The notes below the pieces were generated by a model. That model was given only the letters and a program-made list of their open reading frames with translations. It was not told where the DNA came from and did no database searches. Source: Oryzisolibacter sp. LB2S (GTDB lineage: Bacteria; Pseudomonadota; Gammaproteobacteria; Burkholderiales; Burkholderiaceae_C). From it: a stretch of 64,000 nt of DNA. The position numbers and the translations under genes are program-made. Positions 10,307 through 19,420 of this stretch are shown piece by piece (position 1 is the first letter of the stretch; each line of letters starts with the position of its first letter). The DNA lies in contig NZ_CP160388.1 in the NCBI RefSeq assembly GCF_040732315.1, positions 1,575,501 through 1,639,500 of the forward strand, in the 5' to 3' direction.

Positions 10307-11830
10307 ATGACGCAGAGCAACCACAGCACCATCACCCACTGGATTTCCGGCGCCCAGGTGGCCGCCACCAGTGGCCAGCAACTGCCCGTCTACAACCCCG
10401 CCACCGGCGCCGTGACCGGCCATGTGCAACTGGCCAACGGTGCCGATGTGGATGCCGCCGTGGCCTCGGCCAAGGCCGCCTTCCCGGCCTGGAGCAATCT
10501 GCCACCGCTGCGCCGCGCCCGCATCCTGAACAAGTTCCTGCAGTTGCTCAACGAGCACCGCGACGACCTGGCCCGCATGATCACGGCCGAGCATGGCAAG
10601 GTCTTCACCGACGCGCAGGGCGAGGTCACGCGCGGTATCGAGATCGTCGAATTCGCCTGCGCCGCGCCGCAGCTGCTCAAGACCGACTTCACCGACCAGG
10701 TCTCCACCAACATCGACAACTGGACGCTGCGCCAGCCCCTGGGTGCGGTTGCGGGCATCACGCCGTTCAACTTCCCCGTCATGGTGCCCATGTGGATGTT
10801 CCCCATGGCGCTGGCCGCGGGCAACACCTTTGTGCTCAAGCCCAGCCCCATCGACCCCAGCCCCAGCCTGTTCATGGCCGAGTTGCTCAGACAGGCCGGC
10901 CTGCCCGATGGCGTGTTCAACGTCGTGCAGGGCGACAAGGAGGCGGTGAATGCGCTGCTCGAGCACCCCGACGTGCAGGCCATTTCCTTCGTGGGCTCCA
11001 CGCCGATTGCCAACTACATCTATGAAACCGGCGCGCGCCACGGCAAGCGTGTGCAGGCCCTGGGCGGCGCCAAGAACCACCTGGTGGTCATGCCCGACGC
11101 GGACATGGACCAGGTCGTCGATGCGCTGATCGGCGCGGCCTATGGCTCGGCCGGCGAGCGCTGCATGGCCATCAGCGTGGCGGTGTTCGTGGGCGAGGGC
11201 ACGGCCGAAAAGGTGCTGCCCAAGCTCATAGAGCGCACCCGCGCGCTCAAGGTGCTCAACGGCACCAATCTTGAGGCCGAGATGGGCCCCATCGTCACGC
11301 GTGCGGCGCATGACCGCATCACCGGCTACATCGAGCAGGGTGTGAAGGAAGGCGCGCAGCTGCTGGTCGACGGCCGCGGCTTTGACGGCAGCACGGCCGG
11401 CGAGGGCTGCGCCGACGGCTTCTGGCTCGGCGGCACGCTGTTCGACCATGTGACGCCCGAGATGCGCATCTACAAGGAAGAAATCTTCGGCCCCGTGCTG
11501 GCCTGTGTGCGTGTGGAGGACTTCGGCCAGGCGGTCGATCTCATCAACCGGCACGAGTTTGGCAACGGCGTGAGCTGCTACACCCGCGACGGCCATATCG
11601 CGCGCGAGTTCGGCCGCCGCATCCAGGTGGGCATGGTGGGCATCAACGTGCCCATCCCCGTGCCCATGGCCTGGCATGGCTTTGGCGGCTGGAAGAAGAG
11701 CCTGTTCGGCGACATGCATGCCTACGGCGAGGAGGGCATTCGCTTCTATACCAAGCAAAAGAGCATCATGCAGCGCTGGCCGGAATCCATCGCCAAGGGG
11801 GCGGAGTTTGTGATGCCCACCAGTCAGTAA
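10307..11830 (+). CDS. mmsA: CoA-acylating methylmalonate-semialdehyde dehydrogenase
   Basis: Aldehyde dehydrogenase family enzyme converting (methyl)malonate semialdehyde to propionyl-CoA or acetyl-CoA with NAD and CoA, in valine, beta-alanine or inositol breakdown. It has 507 residues, near the usual ~500. Visible: [27 protein letters not shown], the NAD-binding [27 protein letters not shown], and the catalytic cysteine in [10 protein letters not shown] (about residue 286), the MmsA signature. The C-terminal [20 protein letters not shown] is also typical. The RBS AAGGAG precedes the ATG at 10307. It is divergent from a LysR regulator; a GMC oxidoreductase follows 68 bases later. Confidence 0.95.
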   Translation: MTQSNHSTITHWISGAQVAATSGQQLPVYNPATGAVTGHVQLANGADVDAAVASAKAAFPAWSNLPPLRRARILNKFLQLLNEHRDDLARMITAEHGKVFTDAQGEVTRGIEIVEFACAAPQLLKTDFTDQVSTNIDNWTLRQPLGAVAGITPFNFPVMVPMWMFPMALAAGNTFVLKPSPIDPSPSLFMAELLRQAGLPDGVFNVVQGDKEAVNALLEHPDVQAISFVGSTPIANYIYETGARHGKRVQALGGAKNHLVVMPDADMDQVVDALIGAAYGSAGERCMAISVAVFVGEGTAEKVLPKLIERTRALKVLNGTNLEAEMGPIVTRAAHDRITGYIEQGVKEGAQLLVDGRGFDGSTAGEGCADGFWLGGTLFDHVTPEMRIYKEEIFGPVLACVRVEDFGQAVDLINRHEFGNGVSCYTRDGHIAREFGRRIQVGMVGINVPIPVPMAWHGFGGWKKSLFGDMHAYGEEGIRFYTKQKSIMQRWPESIAKGAEFVMPTSQ

Positions 11831-11837
11831 GACCGTC

Positions 11838-11863
11838 AAGGGCAGCCCATGGGGGCTGCCCTT
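11838..11863 (+). terminator. Hairpin after mmsA
   Basis: 11-bp perfect stem (11838-11848 with 11853-11863) and 4-nt loop, but no T-run. It may only partly terminate, leaving read-through into the GMC gene. Confidence 0.55.
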
Positions 11864-11898
11864 CGATTGTCCGCAGACCACGAACAAGGAGACAGACC

Positions 11899-13629
11899 AT
11901 GCAGGACCGCAACACCTTTGACTACATCGTCGTGGGCGCAGGCACGGCCGGTGCCTTGATGGCCAACCGCCTGAGTGCCGACCCGCAGGTGCGGGTGCTG
12001 TTGCTGGAGGCCGGTGGCAAGGACGACTACCACTGGATCCACATCCCCGTCGGCTATCTCTATTGCATTGGCAATCCGCGCACCGACTGGTGTTTCTTCA
12101 CCGAGGCCGATCCCGGCCTCAACGGTCGCACGCTGCGCTATCCGCGCGGCAAGACGCTGGGCGGGTGTTCCAGCATCAACGGCATGATCTACATGCGCGG
12201 CCAGGCGCGCGACTACGACCAGTGGGCGACGCTCACGGGCGACGATGCCTGGCGCTGGAGCGAGGTCTTGCAGGCATTTCGCGCGCACGAGGATCATTAC
12301 CGGCTCGACCCTGGCAGCCAGCAGGGCTGGAGCGATGCGCAGCGCCGCGAATTCCTGCGCCTGCACAGCAATGCCAGCGACAGCGGCAACCCGGCCCGCA
12401 AGACGTTTGACGTGCCCGGCGGCGAATGGCGTGTGGAGCGCCAGCGTCTGCGCTGGGAGATTCTGGACGCCTTTGCCCAGGCAGCCGTCCAGGCAGGCAT
12501 CCCCGAGACGGATGACTTCAACCGCGGCGACAACGAGGGCGTGAGCTACTTCGAGGTCAACCAGCGCGGCGGCTGGCGCTGGAACACGTCCAAGGCGTTT
12601 CTGCGCCCGGCGCTTGAGCGCTCCAACCTCACGGTGTGGACGGGCGCGCAGGTCAAGCGCCTGCTGCTGGAGCGGCGCGGCGATGGCGGCATGGCCTGCA
12701 CGGGCGTTGAGCTCGTCAGGGGCCACGAGGTCGTGAGCGTGCGCGCGCAGCGTGAGGTCGTGCTCTGCGCGGGTGCGGTGGCCTCGCCGCAGATCCTGCA
12801 ACTGTCGGGCATTGGCGCATCGCAGCACCTGCAGCCCCATGGCATCGAGACCCAGGTGGAGCTGCCGGGCGTGGGCGGCAATCTGCAGGACCACTTGCAG
12901 ATCCGCTCGGTCTACAAGGTCAGCAACGTCAGCACGCTCAACACCCGCGCGGGCAGCCTGTGGGGCAAGGGCATGATCGGGCTCGAATACCTGCTTCACC
13001 GCAGCGGCCCCATGAGCATGGCGCCCTCGCAGCTCGGCGCGTTCACGCGCTCGTCGGATCGCTACCCGCATGCCAACATCCAGTACCACGTACAGCCCCT
13101 GAGCCTGGAGGCCTTTGGCGAGCCGCTGCACGGCTTTGACGCCTTCACGGCCAGCGTGTGCAACCTCAACCCGACCTCGCGCGGCAGCGTGCGCCTCAAG
13201 AGCGGCAACTTCCGGGACGCGCCGGCGATTGCGCCCAACTACCTGAGCACCGAGGAGGACCGCCAGGTGGCCGCCGACAGCCTGCGCGTGACGCGCCGCA
13301 TCGTCGGCCAGCCGGCACTCGCGCGCTACCAGCCCGAGGAATACAAGCCCGGCGTGCAGTACCAGAGCGACGAGGACCTGGCACGCCTGGCGGGCGACAT
13401 CGCCACCACCATCTTCCACCCGGTGGGCACCTGCAAGATGGGCCGCGAGAGCGACCCCGAGGCCGTGGTCGATTCGCACCTGCGCGTGCTCGACGGCCGC
13501 GGCGGCCGCGTCGCCGGACTGCGCGTGGTGGACGCCAGCGTCATGCCCACCATCACCAGCGGCAACACCAACAGCCCGACGCTGATGATTGCCGAGCGGG
13601 CCGCCCACTGGATCCGCACGGGGCAATGA
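11899..13629 (+). CDS. GMC family FAD-dependent alcohol/choline dehydrogenase
   Basis: Flavoprotein oxidising an alcohol; 576 residues, resembling choline dehydrogenases and alkanol dehydrogenases of the glucose-methanol-choline family. The N-terminal dinucleotide-binding motif is YIVVGAGTAGALMANRLS. The GMC signature 1 region is RYPRGKTLGGCSSINGMIYMRG, and signature 2 includes GAVASPQILQLSGIG. The catalytic His lies in TIFHPVGTCKMG, followed by the C-terminal NTNSPTLMIAERAA. The substrate cannot be told from sequence; next to mmsA and a LysR regulator it may feed an alcohol or diol degradation route. An AAGGAG RBS lies before the ATG at 11899. No signal peptide. Confidence 0.9.
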   Translation: MQDRNTFDYIVVGAGTAGALMANRLSADPQVRVLLLEAGGKDDYHWIHIPVGYLYCIGNPRTDWCFFTEADPGLNGRTLRYPRGKTLGGCSSINGMIYMRGQARDYDQWATLTGDDAWRWSEVLQAFRAHEDHYRLDPGSQQGWSDAQRREFLRLHSNASDSGNPARKTFDVPGGEWRVERQRLRWEILDAFAQAAVQAGIPETDDFNRGDNEGVSYFEVNQRGGWRWNTSKAFLRPALERSNLTVWTGAQVKRLLLERRGDGGMACTGVELVRGHEVVSVRAQREVVLCAGAVASPQILQLSGIGASQHLQPHGIETQVELPGVGGNLQDHLQIRSVYKVSNVSTLNTRAGSLWGKGMIGLEYLLHRSGPMSMAPSQLGAFTRSSDRYPHANIQYHVQPLSLEAFGEPLHGFDAFTASVCNLNPTSRGSVRLKSGNFRDAPAIAPNYLSTEEDRQVAADSLRVTRRIVGQPALARYQPEEYKPGVQYQSDEDLARLAGDIATTIFHPVGTCKMGRESDPEAVVDSHLRVLDGRGGRVAGLRVVDASVMPTITSGNTNSPTLMIAERAAHWIRTGQ

Positions 13630-13639
13630 GGCGGCCTCT

Positions 13640-13656
13640 GGGGGCGCTCCGCCCCC
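13640..13656. terminator. Hairpin between convergent GMC and ligase genes
   Basis: GGGGGC/GCCCCC stem with a 5-nt loop right after the GMC stop and just before the ligase stop on the other strand. No T-run. Confidence 0.4.
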
Positions 13657-13661
13657 GATGG

Positions 13662-14651
13662 TTAGCGGTCCGGCGCCTGCAGGTTCGTTGGTGGCGCATC
13701 GGCGCGCACGCGCCAAAAGCGCGCAAAGCGCGGCAGGCCGCTGGCGTGCGTGCCGTTGTGGCGGTAGGTCACCATGCTGCCCACGGGCGGCGGCTGGCGG
13801 CGCAGCGCATCGGGCAGGCCGCTGCCCAGGCGCAGGCGGTGGCCATCCTCCAGCTCCACCAGCAGTGCGCCCGTCATCCCCGCGTACTTGCCCTGGCCCG
13901 GCACATGGCCGACGACGCGGGCCTCGGCATCCTCGAAGGTCTTGAGCTTGAGCAGATCCTCGCTGCGCCCGCCCCGGTAGGGCGCGTCATCGCGGCGCAG
14001 CATCAGCCCCTCGGCACCGGCCCTGTCATGCTGGCGCAACTGCGCCATCAGTTCGCCGTGGCTGGCCACGCGCCACTGCGGTGCGGCCTGCACCCAGGGC
14101 TGGCCCATGGCCGCCACGCTGCGCTGCAGCACGGGCAGGCGTGCGCCAAAGCCGCCGGGCGCGGCCGGCACGTCGAACACCATGTAGCGCAGCCGGCGCC
14201 ACTGCGCATCATCGGGCGCGGCCGACGCCACGGCGGACTGTGCGGCAGCAAACCTGCCGCGCCCAGCCCACAGCTCGCCATCGAGCGGCTCGGCGGGCCA
14301 GCCCGCCGTGAACCAGGCGGGTGCGCGAATCGGCAGCCCCTGGCGGCTCAGCAGCTCCCGCCCGGTCCAGAGCGCGCGCACGCCGTCGTACTTCTCGCTG
14401 ACCCAGTAGGCGCGCACGTCGATGCCAGGGCGGTATGGTTGCGCCAGCGTGGGAGCAGGGGGCAGCGACCACGCCGGCAGGCTTGCAAAGGCTATCAAAA
14501 TCAGTAGCTGCCAGCGCTTGATGGCAAAGAATTTGCGGCCAAAATGAGCCAAAAAAACGTGCGCTACTGTCATTGAGAGCGGATGGGTGAAGTGCATGCC
14601 TTGTCTCGCATTGGCGGCCGTGGGTAGCGTCTCTTGTTCCATGCCGGCCAC
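13662..14651 (-). CDS. Exported ATP-dependent DNA ligase (Lig E-like)
   Basis: Minimal ATP-dependent DNA ligase sealing nicks through a lysine-AMP intermediate. Motif I is SEKYDGVRALW, with the adenylated Lys. Further nucleotidyltransferase motifs include LDGELWAG (III), a region around RYMVFDV (IIIa), EGLMLRR (IV) and LLKLKTFEDAEARVVG (V, moving into the OB fold). A hydrophobic signal-like stretch (LLILIAFASLPAWS) just before the catalytic domain fits the Lig E group, which is thought to work in the periplasm. The start is unsure: the frame opens at a GTG at 14651 with a GGGGAGG sequence upstream, but a shorter signal sequence would need ATG 14597 or 14573. Part of the signal core is encoded by a dispersed repeat copy. 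Confidence 0.88.
   Translation of the reverse strand: MAGMEQETLPTAANARQGMHFTHPLSMTVAHVFLAHFGRKFFAIKRWQLLILIAFASLPAWSLPPAPTLAQPYRPGIDVRAYWVSEKYDGVRALWTGRELLSRQGLPIRAPAWFTAGWPAEPLDGELWAGRGRFAAAQSAVASAAPDDAQWRRLRYMVFDVPAAPGGFGARLPVLQRSVAAMGQPWVQAAPQWRVASHGELMAQLRQHDRAGAEGLMLRRDDAPYRGGRSEDLLKLKTFEDAEARVVGHVPGQGKYAGMTGALLVELEDGHRLRLGSGLPDALRRQPPPVGSMVTYRHNGTHASGLPRFARFWRVRADAPPTNLQAPDR
14491..14550 (+). repeat. Dispersed ~60 bp element, copy 3, in ligase signal-peptide region
   Basis: GCTATCAAAATC, AGTAGCTGCCAGCGCTTGATGG and GCGGCCAAAATGA appear in the canonical order. The ligase reads it on the opposite strand, and it contributes to the signal-peptide core. Confidence 0.75.
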
Positions 14652-14723
14652 GAGGCCTCCCCGGGATCTTCGTCGGGTATGTCCTTAAACTGTAGGGGTC
14701 ATTCACCCAAGCAAGGAGTACCG

Positions 14724-14948
14724 ATGTTTCCCGAATATCGTGAACTGATCACCAGGATCAAGGGGCAGGACCTGCATTTCACACGGCTGTTTGACAAGCA
14801 CAACGAGCTCGATCAGCGCATCAGAAATATGGAGGAGCGCATGGTCGCCGCCACGGCCCATGAAATCGAGAAGCTGAAAAAGGAAAAGCTGCTGCTCAAG
14901 GACCAGATCTACGCCCATCTGCGCCGCCTGGACGGGGCGCAGGCCTGA
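14724..14948 (+). CDS. YdcH-like DUF465 small protein
   Basis: 74 residues, all helical and charged (FPEYRELITRIKGQDLHFTR ... LKKEKLLLKDQIYAHLRR), matching the DUF465/YdcH family over full length. A coiled-coil is likely. No function is established. AAGGAG RBS 7 bases before the ATG at 14724, own terminator, so a single gene. Confidence 0.9.
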   Translation: MFPEYRELITRIKGQDLHFTRLFDKHNELDQRIRNMEERMVAATAHEIEKLKKEKLLLKDQIYAHLRRLDGAQA

Positions 14949-14972
14949 TCGGCGCCTGACAGTCACACAACG

Positions 14973-14995
14973 AGCCGGGGATTCCCGGCTTTTTT
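14973..14995 (+). terminator. Terminator of DUF465 gene
   Basis: 7-bp stem AGCCGGG/CCCGGCT with a 4-nt loop and six T residues. Confidence 0.9.
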
Positions 14996-15009
14996 GTGCC
15001 CGGATGGAC

Positions 15010-15909
15010 TCAGGTCGGCCTGGCTTGCGGCACGCGCGTGGCCCACCAGCACAGCAGCGCCCCGCCGCAGACCATGGCCGCGCCCTGCCAGAAGGCGAGC
15101 GACAGCGGCGTGCGCAGCACCAGCATGGACAGCGCCGCCGAGAACACCGGGATGAAGTAGGAGGCGCCGGCGAGCAGGGTCACGTTGCCGTGCAGAATGC
15201 CCACGTTCCAGGCCGCATAGCCAAAGCCCATGGCGGCCGCGGCCAGCAGCAGGTAGGCCGTGGCTGGCAGAGTGAATGCCATGGCGCCGCCGCCCTCGAG
15301 CAGGTATTTGACCCACAGCGCCGCGGACACCAGCATGAAGAACAGCGTCACGCCATTCTTGCCCTGGGCGATGCGTGCGGTGAGGGCGCAGTAGGCGGCC
15401 CAGATCACGGCGCCGGCAAAGGCCAGGCCGTAGCTCAGCGGGTTGTCCTGCAGGTTGGCCCACATGCCCGGCAGGTCCAGCCCCTGCTCGCCGCCCAGCA
15501 CCCAGGCGATGCCGATGAGGGACAGGACAAAGCCCGGGACTATCCACAGATTGGCGCGCTGGCCATTGAACATGATGGCAGCGACGATGGTGAAGCTGGG
15601 CCAGAGGTAGTTGACCATGCCCACCTCGATGGCCTGGCGGCTGTTGTGGGCGTAGCCGATGGAGAGCGCCAGGCACAGCTCGTAGGACACGAACAGCAGG
15701 CTGCCCCAGGCCAGATAGCGCCGGGGAAACTCGCCCAGCCTGACCCAGCCCACCGTCAGCAGCAGCAGCGCCGAGGCCACGCTGTACATCATGGCCGCGC
15801 CGCCCGTGGGGCCCAGGTGGTCGCTGACGCTGCGGATCAGGCCGACGATGGCGCTCCACAAAAAGATGGCCACGAGGCCGATCAGCGTGGCCTGGTTGCG
15901 GTTCTTCAT
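15010..15909 (-). CDS. yddG: Aromatic amino acid exporter, DMT superfamily
   Basis: Inner-membrane exporter of the drug/metabolite transporter superfamily with ten predicted membrane segments and two EamA repeats; 299 residues. It is strongly like E. coli YddG in the segments ATLIGLVAIFLWS, VGLIRSVSDHLGPTGGAA, LLFVSYELCLALSIGYA and QAIEVGMVNYLWPS, so export of aromatic amino acids is likely. It lies downstream of fabI on the same strand, but a terminator separates them. Confidence 0.9.
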   Translation of the reverse strand: MKNRNQATLIGLVAIFLWSAIVGLIRSVSDHLGPTGGAAMMYSVASALLLLTVGWVRLGEFPRRYLAWGSLLFVSYELCLALSIGYAHNSRQAIEVGMVNYLWPSFTIVAAIMFNGQRANLWIVPGFVLSLIGIAWVLGGEQGLDLPGMWANLQDNPLSYGLAFAGAVIWAAYCALTARIAQGKNGVTLFFMLVSAALWVKYLLEGGGAMAFTLPATAYLLLAAAAMGFGYAAWNVGILHGNVTLLAGASYFIPVFSAALSMLVLRTPLSLAFWQGAAMVCGGALLCWWATRVPQARPT

Positions 15910-15937
15910 CTGGCCTCAAGGGGATTGGTGTCGACGC

Positions 15938-15975
15938 AAAAAGGCCCCGCGGGCCGCAGAGCCGGCGGGGCCTTT
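15938..15975 (-). terminator. Terminator of fabI
   Basis: On the minus strand: AAAGGCCCCGC, a spacer of about 14 bases, GCGGGGCC, then five T residues. It sits between fabI and yddG. Confidence 0.85.
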
Positions 15976-15987
15976 GGATGCAGTGGC

Positions 15988-16788
15988 TTACACCTGATCG
16001 GCAGACAGCCCCGCCGTCTGGCTGAAGCCGCCGTCCACATAGGTGATCTCGGCCGTCACGCCGCTGGCCAGGTCCGAGAGCAGGAAGGCCGCGACGTTGC
16101 CCACGTCTTCAATCGTCACGTTGCGGCGCAGCGGCGCGGCGTCGGCCACGCGGCCGAGCAGCTTGCCGAAGTCCTTGATGCCGCTGGCGGCCAGGGTCTT
16201 GATGGGGCCGGCGCTGATGCCATTGGCGCGAATGCTGCGCCCGTCTGCCGTGCGGCCCACGGCCTCGGCGAGATACCGCACGCTGGCCTCAAGACTCGCC
16301 TTGGCCAGGCCCATGGTGTTGTAGTTGGGGATGCTGCGCAGCGCGCCCAGGTAGGAGAGCGTGAGCAGCGAGGACTTGTCGTTCAGATAGGGCAGGGCGG
16401 CCTTGGCCATGGCCGGGAAGCTGTAGGCGCTGATGTCGTGGGCGATGCGAAAGCCCTCGCGCGACAGGCCGTCGAGGAAGTTGCCGGCAATCGCCTCGCG
16501 CGGGGCAAAGCCGATGCTGTGCACAAAGCCGTCGAACTGGCCCCAGGCGGCGCCCAGGTCGGCAAACATCTTCTCGATCTGCGCGTCGTCGGCCACGTCG
16601 CAGTCAAACACCAGCTTGGAGCCGAACTCGGCGGCAAACTCGCTGATACGGTCCTTGAAGCGCTCGCCCACGTAGCTGAAGGCGAGCTCTGCACCTTGTT
16701 GGTGGCAGGCGCGGGCGATGCCGTAGGCGATGGAACGGTTGGACAGCACGCCCGTGATGAGCAGCTTCTTGCCGGCGAGGAAACCCAT
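15988..16788 (-). CDS. fabI: Enoyl-ACP reductase (NADH)
   Basis: Last reduction of the fatty acid elongation cycle, NADH-dependent; the target of triclosan. 266 residues with the FabI-type cofactor loop ([17 protein letters not shown]), [23 protein letters not shown], and the active-site YNTMGLAK (Tyr-x6-Lys), then [19 protein letters not shown]. The C-terminus TYVDGGFS is typical. It is divergent from the peptide-binding protein gene, with 59 bases between starts, so promoters overlap the genes. The AGGAGAACAA RBS sits upstream of the ATG. Confidence 0.97.
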   Translation of the reverse strand: MGFLAGKKLLITGVLSNRSIAYGIARACHQQGAELAFSYVGERFKDRISEFAAEFGSKLVFDCDVADDAQIEKMFADLGAAWGQFDGFVHSIGFAPREAIAGNFLDGLSREGFRIAHDISAYSFPAMAKAALPYLNDKSSLLTLSYLGALRSIPNYNTMGLAKASLEASVRYLAEAVGRTADGRSIRANGISAGPIKTLAASGIKDFGKLLGRVADAAPLRRNVTIEDVGNVAAFLLSDLASGVTAEITYVDGGFSQTAGLSADQV

Positions 16789-16847
16789 TGTTGTTCTCCT
16801 GAAAGATAGAGGGGAGGCGCAGCGTGCGCGTGGGGCAGAATTGTCGC

Positions 16848-18668
16848 ATGCAGTTTCGGCGCCTTTGCTTGCTCTCCCTCCTGGGCCTGTGGGCCCCCGT
16901 CACCTGGGCCGCGCACGCCTACGCCATGTGGGGTGATCCGGCTCTGCCGGCCGGCTTCGACCATCTGCCCTATGTGAACCCGGCCGCGCCCAAGGGCGGC
17001 GAGCTGCGCCTGGTGAGCAATCTGCGCGCCTCCACCTTCGACAAGTACAACCCCTTCACCATGCGCGGCAACGCGCCGGCCTATCTGTCGGCGCTGATGT
17101 TCGACACGCTGCTGTCGGGCTCCATGGACGAGACCGCCACGGGCTACGGCCTGCTGGCCGAGGACGTGCAGGTGGCGCCCGATGGCCTGTCGGCCACCTT
17201 CCGTCTGCGGCGCGAGGCACGCTTTCACAACGGCAAGCCGGTCACGGCCCAGGACGTCAAGCACAGCTACGACACGCTGGTCGGGCCCTACACCTCGCCG
17301 GGCTACAAGACCATGCTCATCGACGTGGCGGGCGTGGACGTGCTGGATGCGCGCACCGTGCGCTACCGATTTCACAAGCCCAACCGCGAGCTGCCGCTGA
17401 CCGTGGGCGGCCTGCCGGTCTTCAGCCGCGACTGGGGCCTGGGCGAGGATGGGAATCCGAAGCCCTTCGACCAGGTGGTGATGGACATTCCGATCGGCAG
17501 CGGGCCGTACCGAATTGGCCCGGTCAACTTCGGCAAGGACATCACCTATGTGCGCGACCCCGAGTACTGGGCGCGCGACCTCAACGTGCGCCGCGGCACG
17601 GCCAACTTCGACCGCGTGCAGGTCAAGATCTACAAGGACAACACGGCGCGGCTGGAGGCGCTCAAGGCCGGCGAGTTCGACCTGATGCGTTTCTTCAGCG
17701 CGGGCGACTGGGCACGGCGCGTGAACGGCAAGAAGTTCGACACGGGCGAGCTGGTCAAGGCCGAATTCCCGAACAAGCTGCCCACGGGCTTTCAGAGCTA
17801 TGTGCTGAACACGCGCCGCCCGCTGCTTCAAGATAGGCGCGTGCGCGAGGCCCTGGGCCTGGCGTTTGATTTTGAGTGGATGAGCCGCCAGCTGTTCTAC
17901 GGCGCCTACCAGCGCGTGCACGGCATCTTCGGCAACACCATGTGCGAGACCCATGGCAGCCCCACGCCCGCGGAGTTGGCCCTGCTCGAGCCCTGGCGCA
18001 AGGAGCTGCCGCCCGAGGTCTTCGGCCCCATGTTCGAGCCGCCCGTCACCAAGGACGCCATGGCCCTGCGCGAACATCTGCGCCGCGCGCTGGTGCTGCT
18101 CAAGGACGCGGGCTGGGAGGTGAAGAACGGCGTGCTGCGCAACGCGCGCGGCGAGCCCTTCGAGCTCGAATACATGGACAGCACCGAGGGCGGCATGCGC
18201 ACGCTCTCGTCCTGGCAGCGCAACCTGGCCAAGCTGGGCATCACGCTCAGGTTCCGCTCGGTGGACTTTGCGCTCTACCAGCAGCGGCTGCAGAAGTTCG
18301 ACTTCGATATCACCACCATCGCCTACCAGGGCACGAACAACCCGGGCCAGGAGTTTGCCGACCTGTTCGGCAGCAAGGCCGCGGACCAGGAGGATTCGGG
18401 CAACTTCCCCGGCGTGAAGAACCCGGCCGTCGATGCCGTGATCCAGGCCATGGTGTCGGCCAAGACGCTCGAGCAGATGCTGCCCGCCTGCCACGCGCTC
18501 GACCGCATCATTGCCCACGAGCATTACCTGATCCCGCAATGGTCCGCGCCCACGCACCGCATGGTGTACGACGCCTGGCACCTGGCCAAGCCCGAGGTCG
18601 TGCCGCCTTACTCGCCCGGCGAGATGTGGGTCATAGACACCTGGTGGTCCAAAAAGCCACTCAAGTAG
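16848..18668 (+). CDS. yejA: Peptide ABC transporter substrate-binding protein (YejA-like)
   Basis: Periplasmic solute-binding protein of the family 5 (peptide) class, 606 residues, with a signal peptide [20 protein letters not shown] (cleaved near WAA). YejA features include [45 protein letters not shown] and [17 protein letters not shown], which are closer to YejA than OppA. It delivers peptides to the permease and ATPase proteins encoded at 19421-23316. The ATG at 16848 gives the proper signal peptide; a GTG at 16824 adds only MRVGQNCR. In the standard yejABEF order yejB follows directly; here about 0.75 kb of repeats and an unrelated gene intervene. Confidence 0.92.
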   Translation: MQFRRLCLLSLLGLWAPVTWAAHAYAMWGDPALPAGFDHLPYVNPAAPKGGELRLVSNLRASTFDKYNPFTMRGNAPAYLSALMFDTLLSGSMDETATGYGLLAEDVQVAPDGLSATFRLRREARFHNGKPVTAQDVKHSYDTLVGPYTSPGYKTMLIDVAGVDVLDARTVRYRFHKPNRELPLTVGGLPVFSRDWGLGEDGNPKPFDQVVMDIPIGSGPYRIGPVNFGKDITYVRDPEYWARDLNVRRGTANFDRVQVKIYKDNTARLEALKAGEFDLMRFFSAGDWARRVNGKKFDTGELVKAEFPNKLPTGFQSYVLNTRRPLLQDRRVREALGLAFDFEWMSRQLFYGAYQRVHGIFGNTMCETHGSPTPAELALLEPWRKELPPEVFGPMFEPPVTKDAMALREHLRRALVLLKDAGWEVKNGVLRNARGEPFELEYMDSTEGGMRTLSSWQRNLAKLGITLRFRSVDFALYQQRLQKFDFDITTIAYQGTNNPGQEFADLFGSKAADQEDSGNFPGVKNPAVDAVIQAMVSAKTLEQMLPACHALDRIIAHEHYLIPQWSAPTHRMVYDAWHLAKPEVVPPYSPGEMWVIDTWWSKKPLK

Positions 18669-18707
18669 CGATACCTGTTGAGTGCACGTGATGCTGGCAA
18701 AGCCCAC

Positions 18708-18861
18708 CCTCGTCCCTGCGAACGCGGAGATCCACGGCAACATGGGTCGACGTCCCCGCCGACAAGGCCCCCCCGTCATCCCCGCGAACGCGGGGATCCA
18801 CCGCAGTGCCGAATCAACGGCTTGTGAAACACATGGATCCCCGCGTTCGCGGGGATGACGG
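18708..18861. repeat. REP-like palindrome cluster (CCCCGCGAACGCGGGG type)
   Basis: Three copies of a 27-28 bp palindromic unit. A degenerate copy lies at 18708-18734, a perfect copy at 18773-18800 (core CCCCGCGAACGCGGGG with TCAT/ATCCA flanks), and an exact inverted copy at 18834-18861. The last two are separated by 33 bases and could form a long cruciform or hairpin. This repeat type is common between genes in Proteobacteria. Confidence 0.85.
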
Positions 18862-18880
18862 AGTCAATAGGTGCCGCTGA

Positions 18881-18940
18881 TTGAGAAAACCATAGCTGCT
18901 TGCGCTTGATGGACAAGCCTTGCAGCCCGATTTGATACAA
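18881..18940 (+). repeat. Dispersed ~60 bp element, copy 4, upstream of methyltransferase gene
   Basis: TTGAGAAAACCATAGCTGCT, then TGCGCTTGATGGACAAGCCT, then TGCAGCCCGATTTGATACAA, ending exactly at the ATG of the next gene. One of the best-preserved copies. It supplies the whole leader of that gene. Confidence 0.8.
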
Positions 18941-19402
18941 ATGATCAACCTGGACCACAAGATCCCCCCACCCGTCATCGGCCTGGCCTGCGCGGCCCTG
19001 GCGTGGTGGCTGGCCCGTGTGGCGCCGGCCCTGGCGCTGCATCTGCCGGGCGCGCTGGCGCTGGCATTGCTCCTCGCGGGCGTGGGCCTGGCCATAGAGC
19101 TGTGGGGGCTGTGGACCTTTCGCCGCCACCGCACCACGCCCAACCCCATGACACCCGAGCGCGCGCGCACCGTGGTGCAGTCCGGGCCGTACCGATTCAC
19201 GCGCAACCCCATGTACCTGGGCCTGGCCCTTCAGCTGCTGGCCTGGTGCGCCTACCTGGGCAACCCGCTGGCGCTGCTGGCGCCGGCGGCGTTCGTGGCC
19301 TACATCACGCGCTTTCAGATCCTGCCCGAGGAGCGGGCGCTGGCGCAGCATTTTGGCGAGGCCTATCTGGCGTACATGCGCAGCGTGCGGCGCTGGATAT
19401 GA
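18941..19402 (+). CDS. Isoprenylcysteine carboxyl methyltransferase-like membrane protein
   Basis: 153 residues with about four membrane segments. It ends in the ICMT/PEMT family pattern SGPYRFTRNPMYLGLALQLL, ..., ILPEERALAQHFGEAYLAYM, RSVRRWI, which binds S-adenosylmethionine. Bacterial members methylate unknown small or lipid substrates; the real substrate here is unknown. The ATG at 18941 begins at the end of a dispersed repeat and lacks a clear RBS, so start and expression level are uncertain. It sits within the peptide transporter cluster between the binding protein and permease, 18 bases before yejB. Confidence 0.85.
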   Translation: MINLDHKIPPPVIGLACAALAWWLARVAPALALHLPGALALALLLAGVGLAIELWGLWTFRRHRTTPNPMTPERARTVVQSGPYRFTRNPMYLGLALQLLAWCAYLGNPLALLAPAAFVAYITRFQILPEERALAQHFGEAYLAYMRSVRRWI

Positions 19403-19420
19403 ACCCATAATCCAAGCGCC

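Noticed and set aside
16383..18779. Long antisense frame opposite yejA running into fabI in another frame
   Set aside because: Composition of a shadow frame; both real genes are well conserved.
18708..18861. CRISPR array
   Set aside because: The units are palindromic and in mixed orientation with irregular spacing; only three copies, no cas genes. REP-like instead.
18920..18940. TTG start for the ICMT-like gene
   Set aside because: Lies inside the dispersed element with no RBS; the ATG at 18941 leads directly into the first hydrophobic segment.
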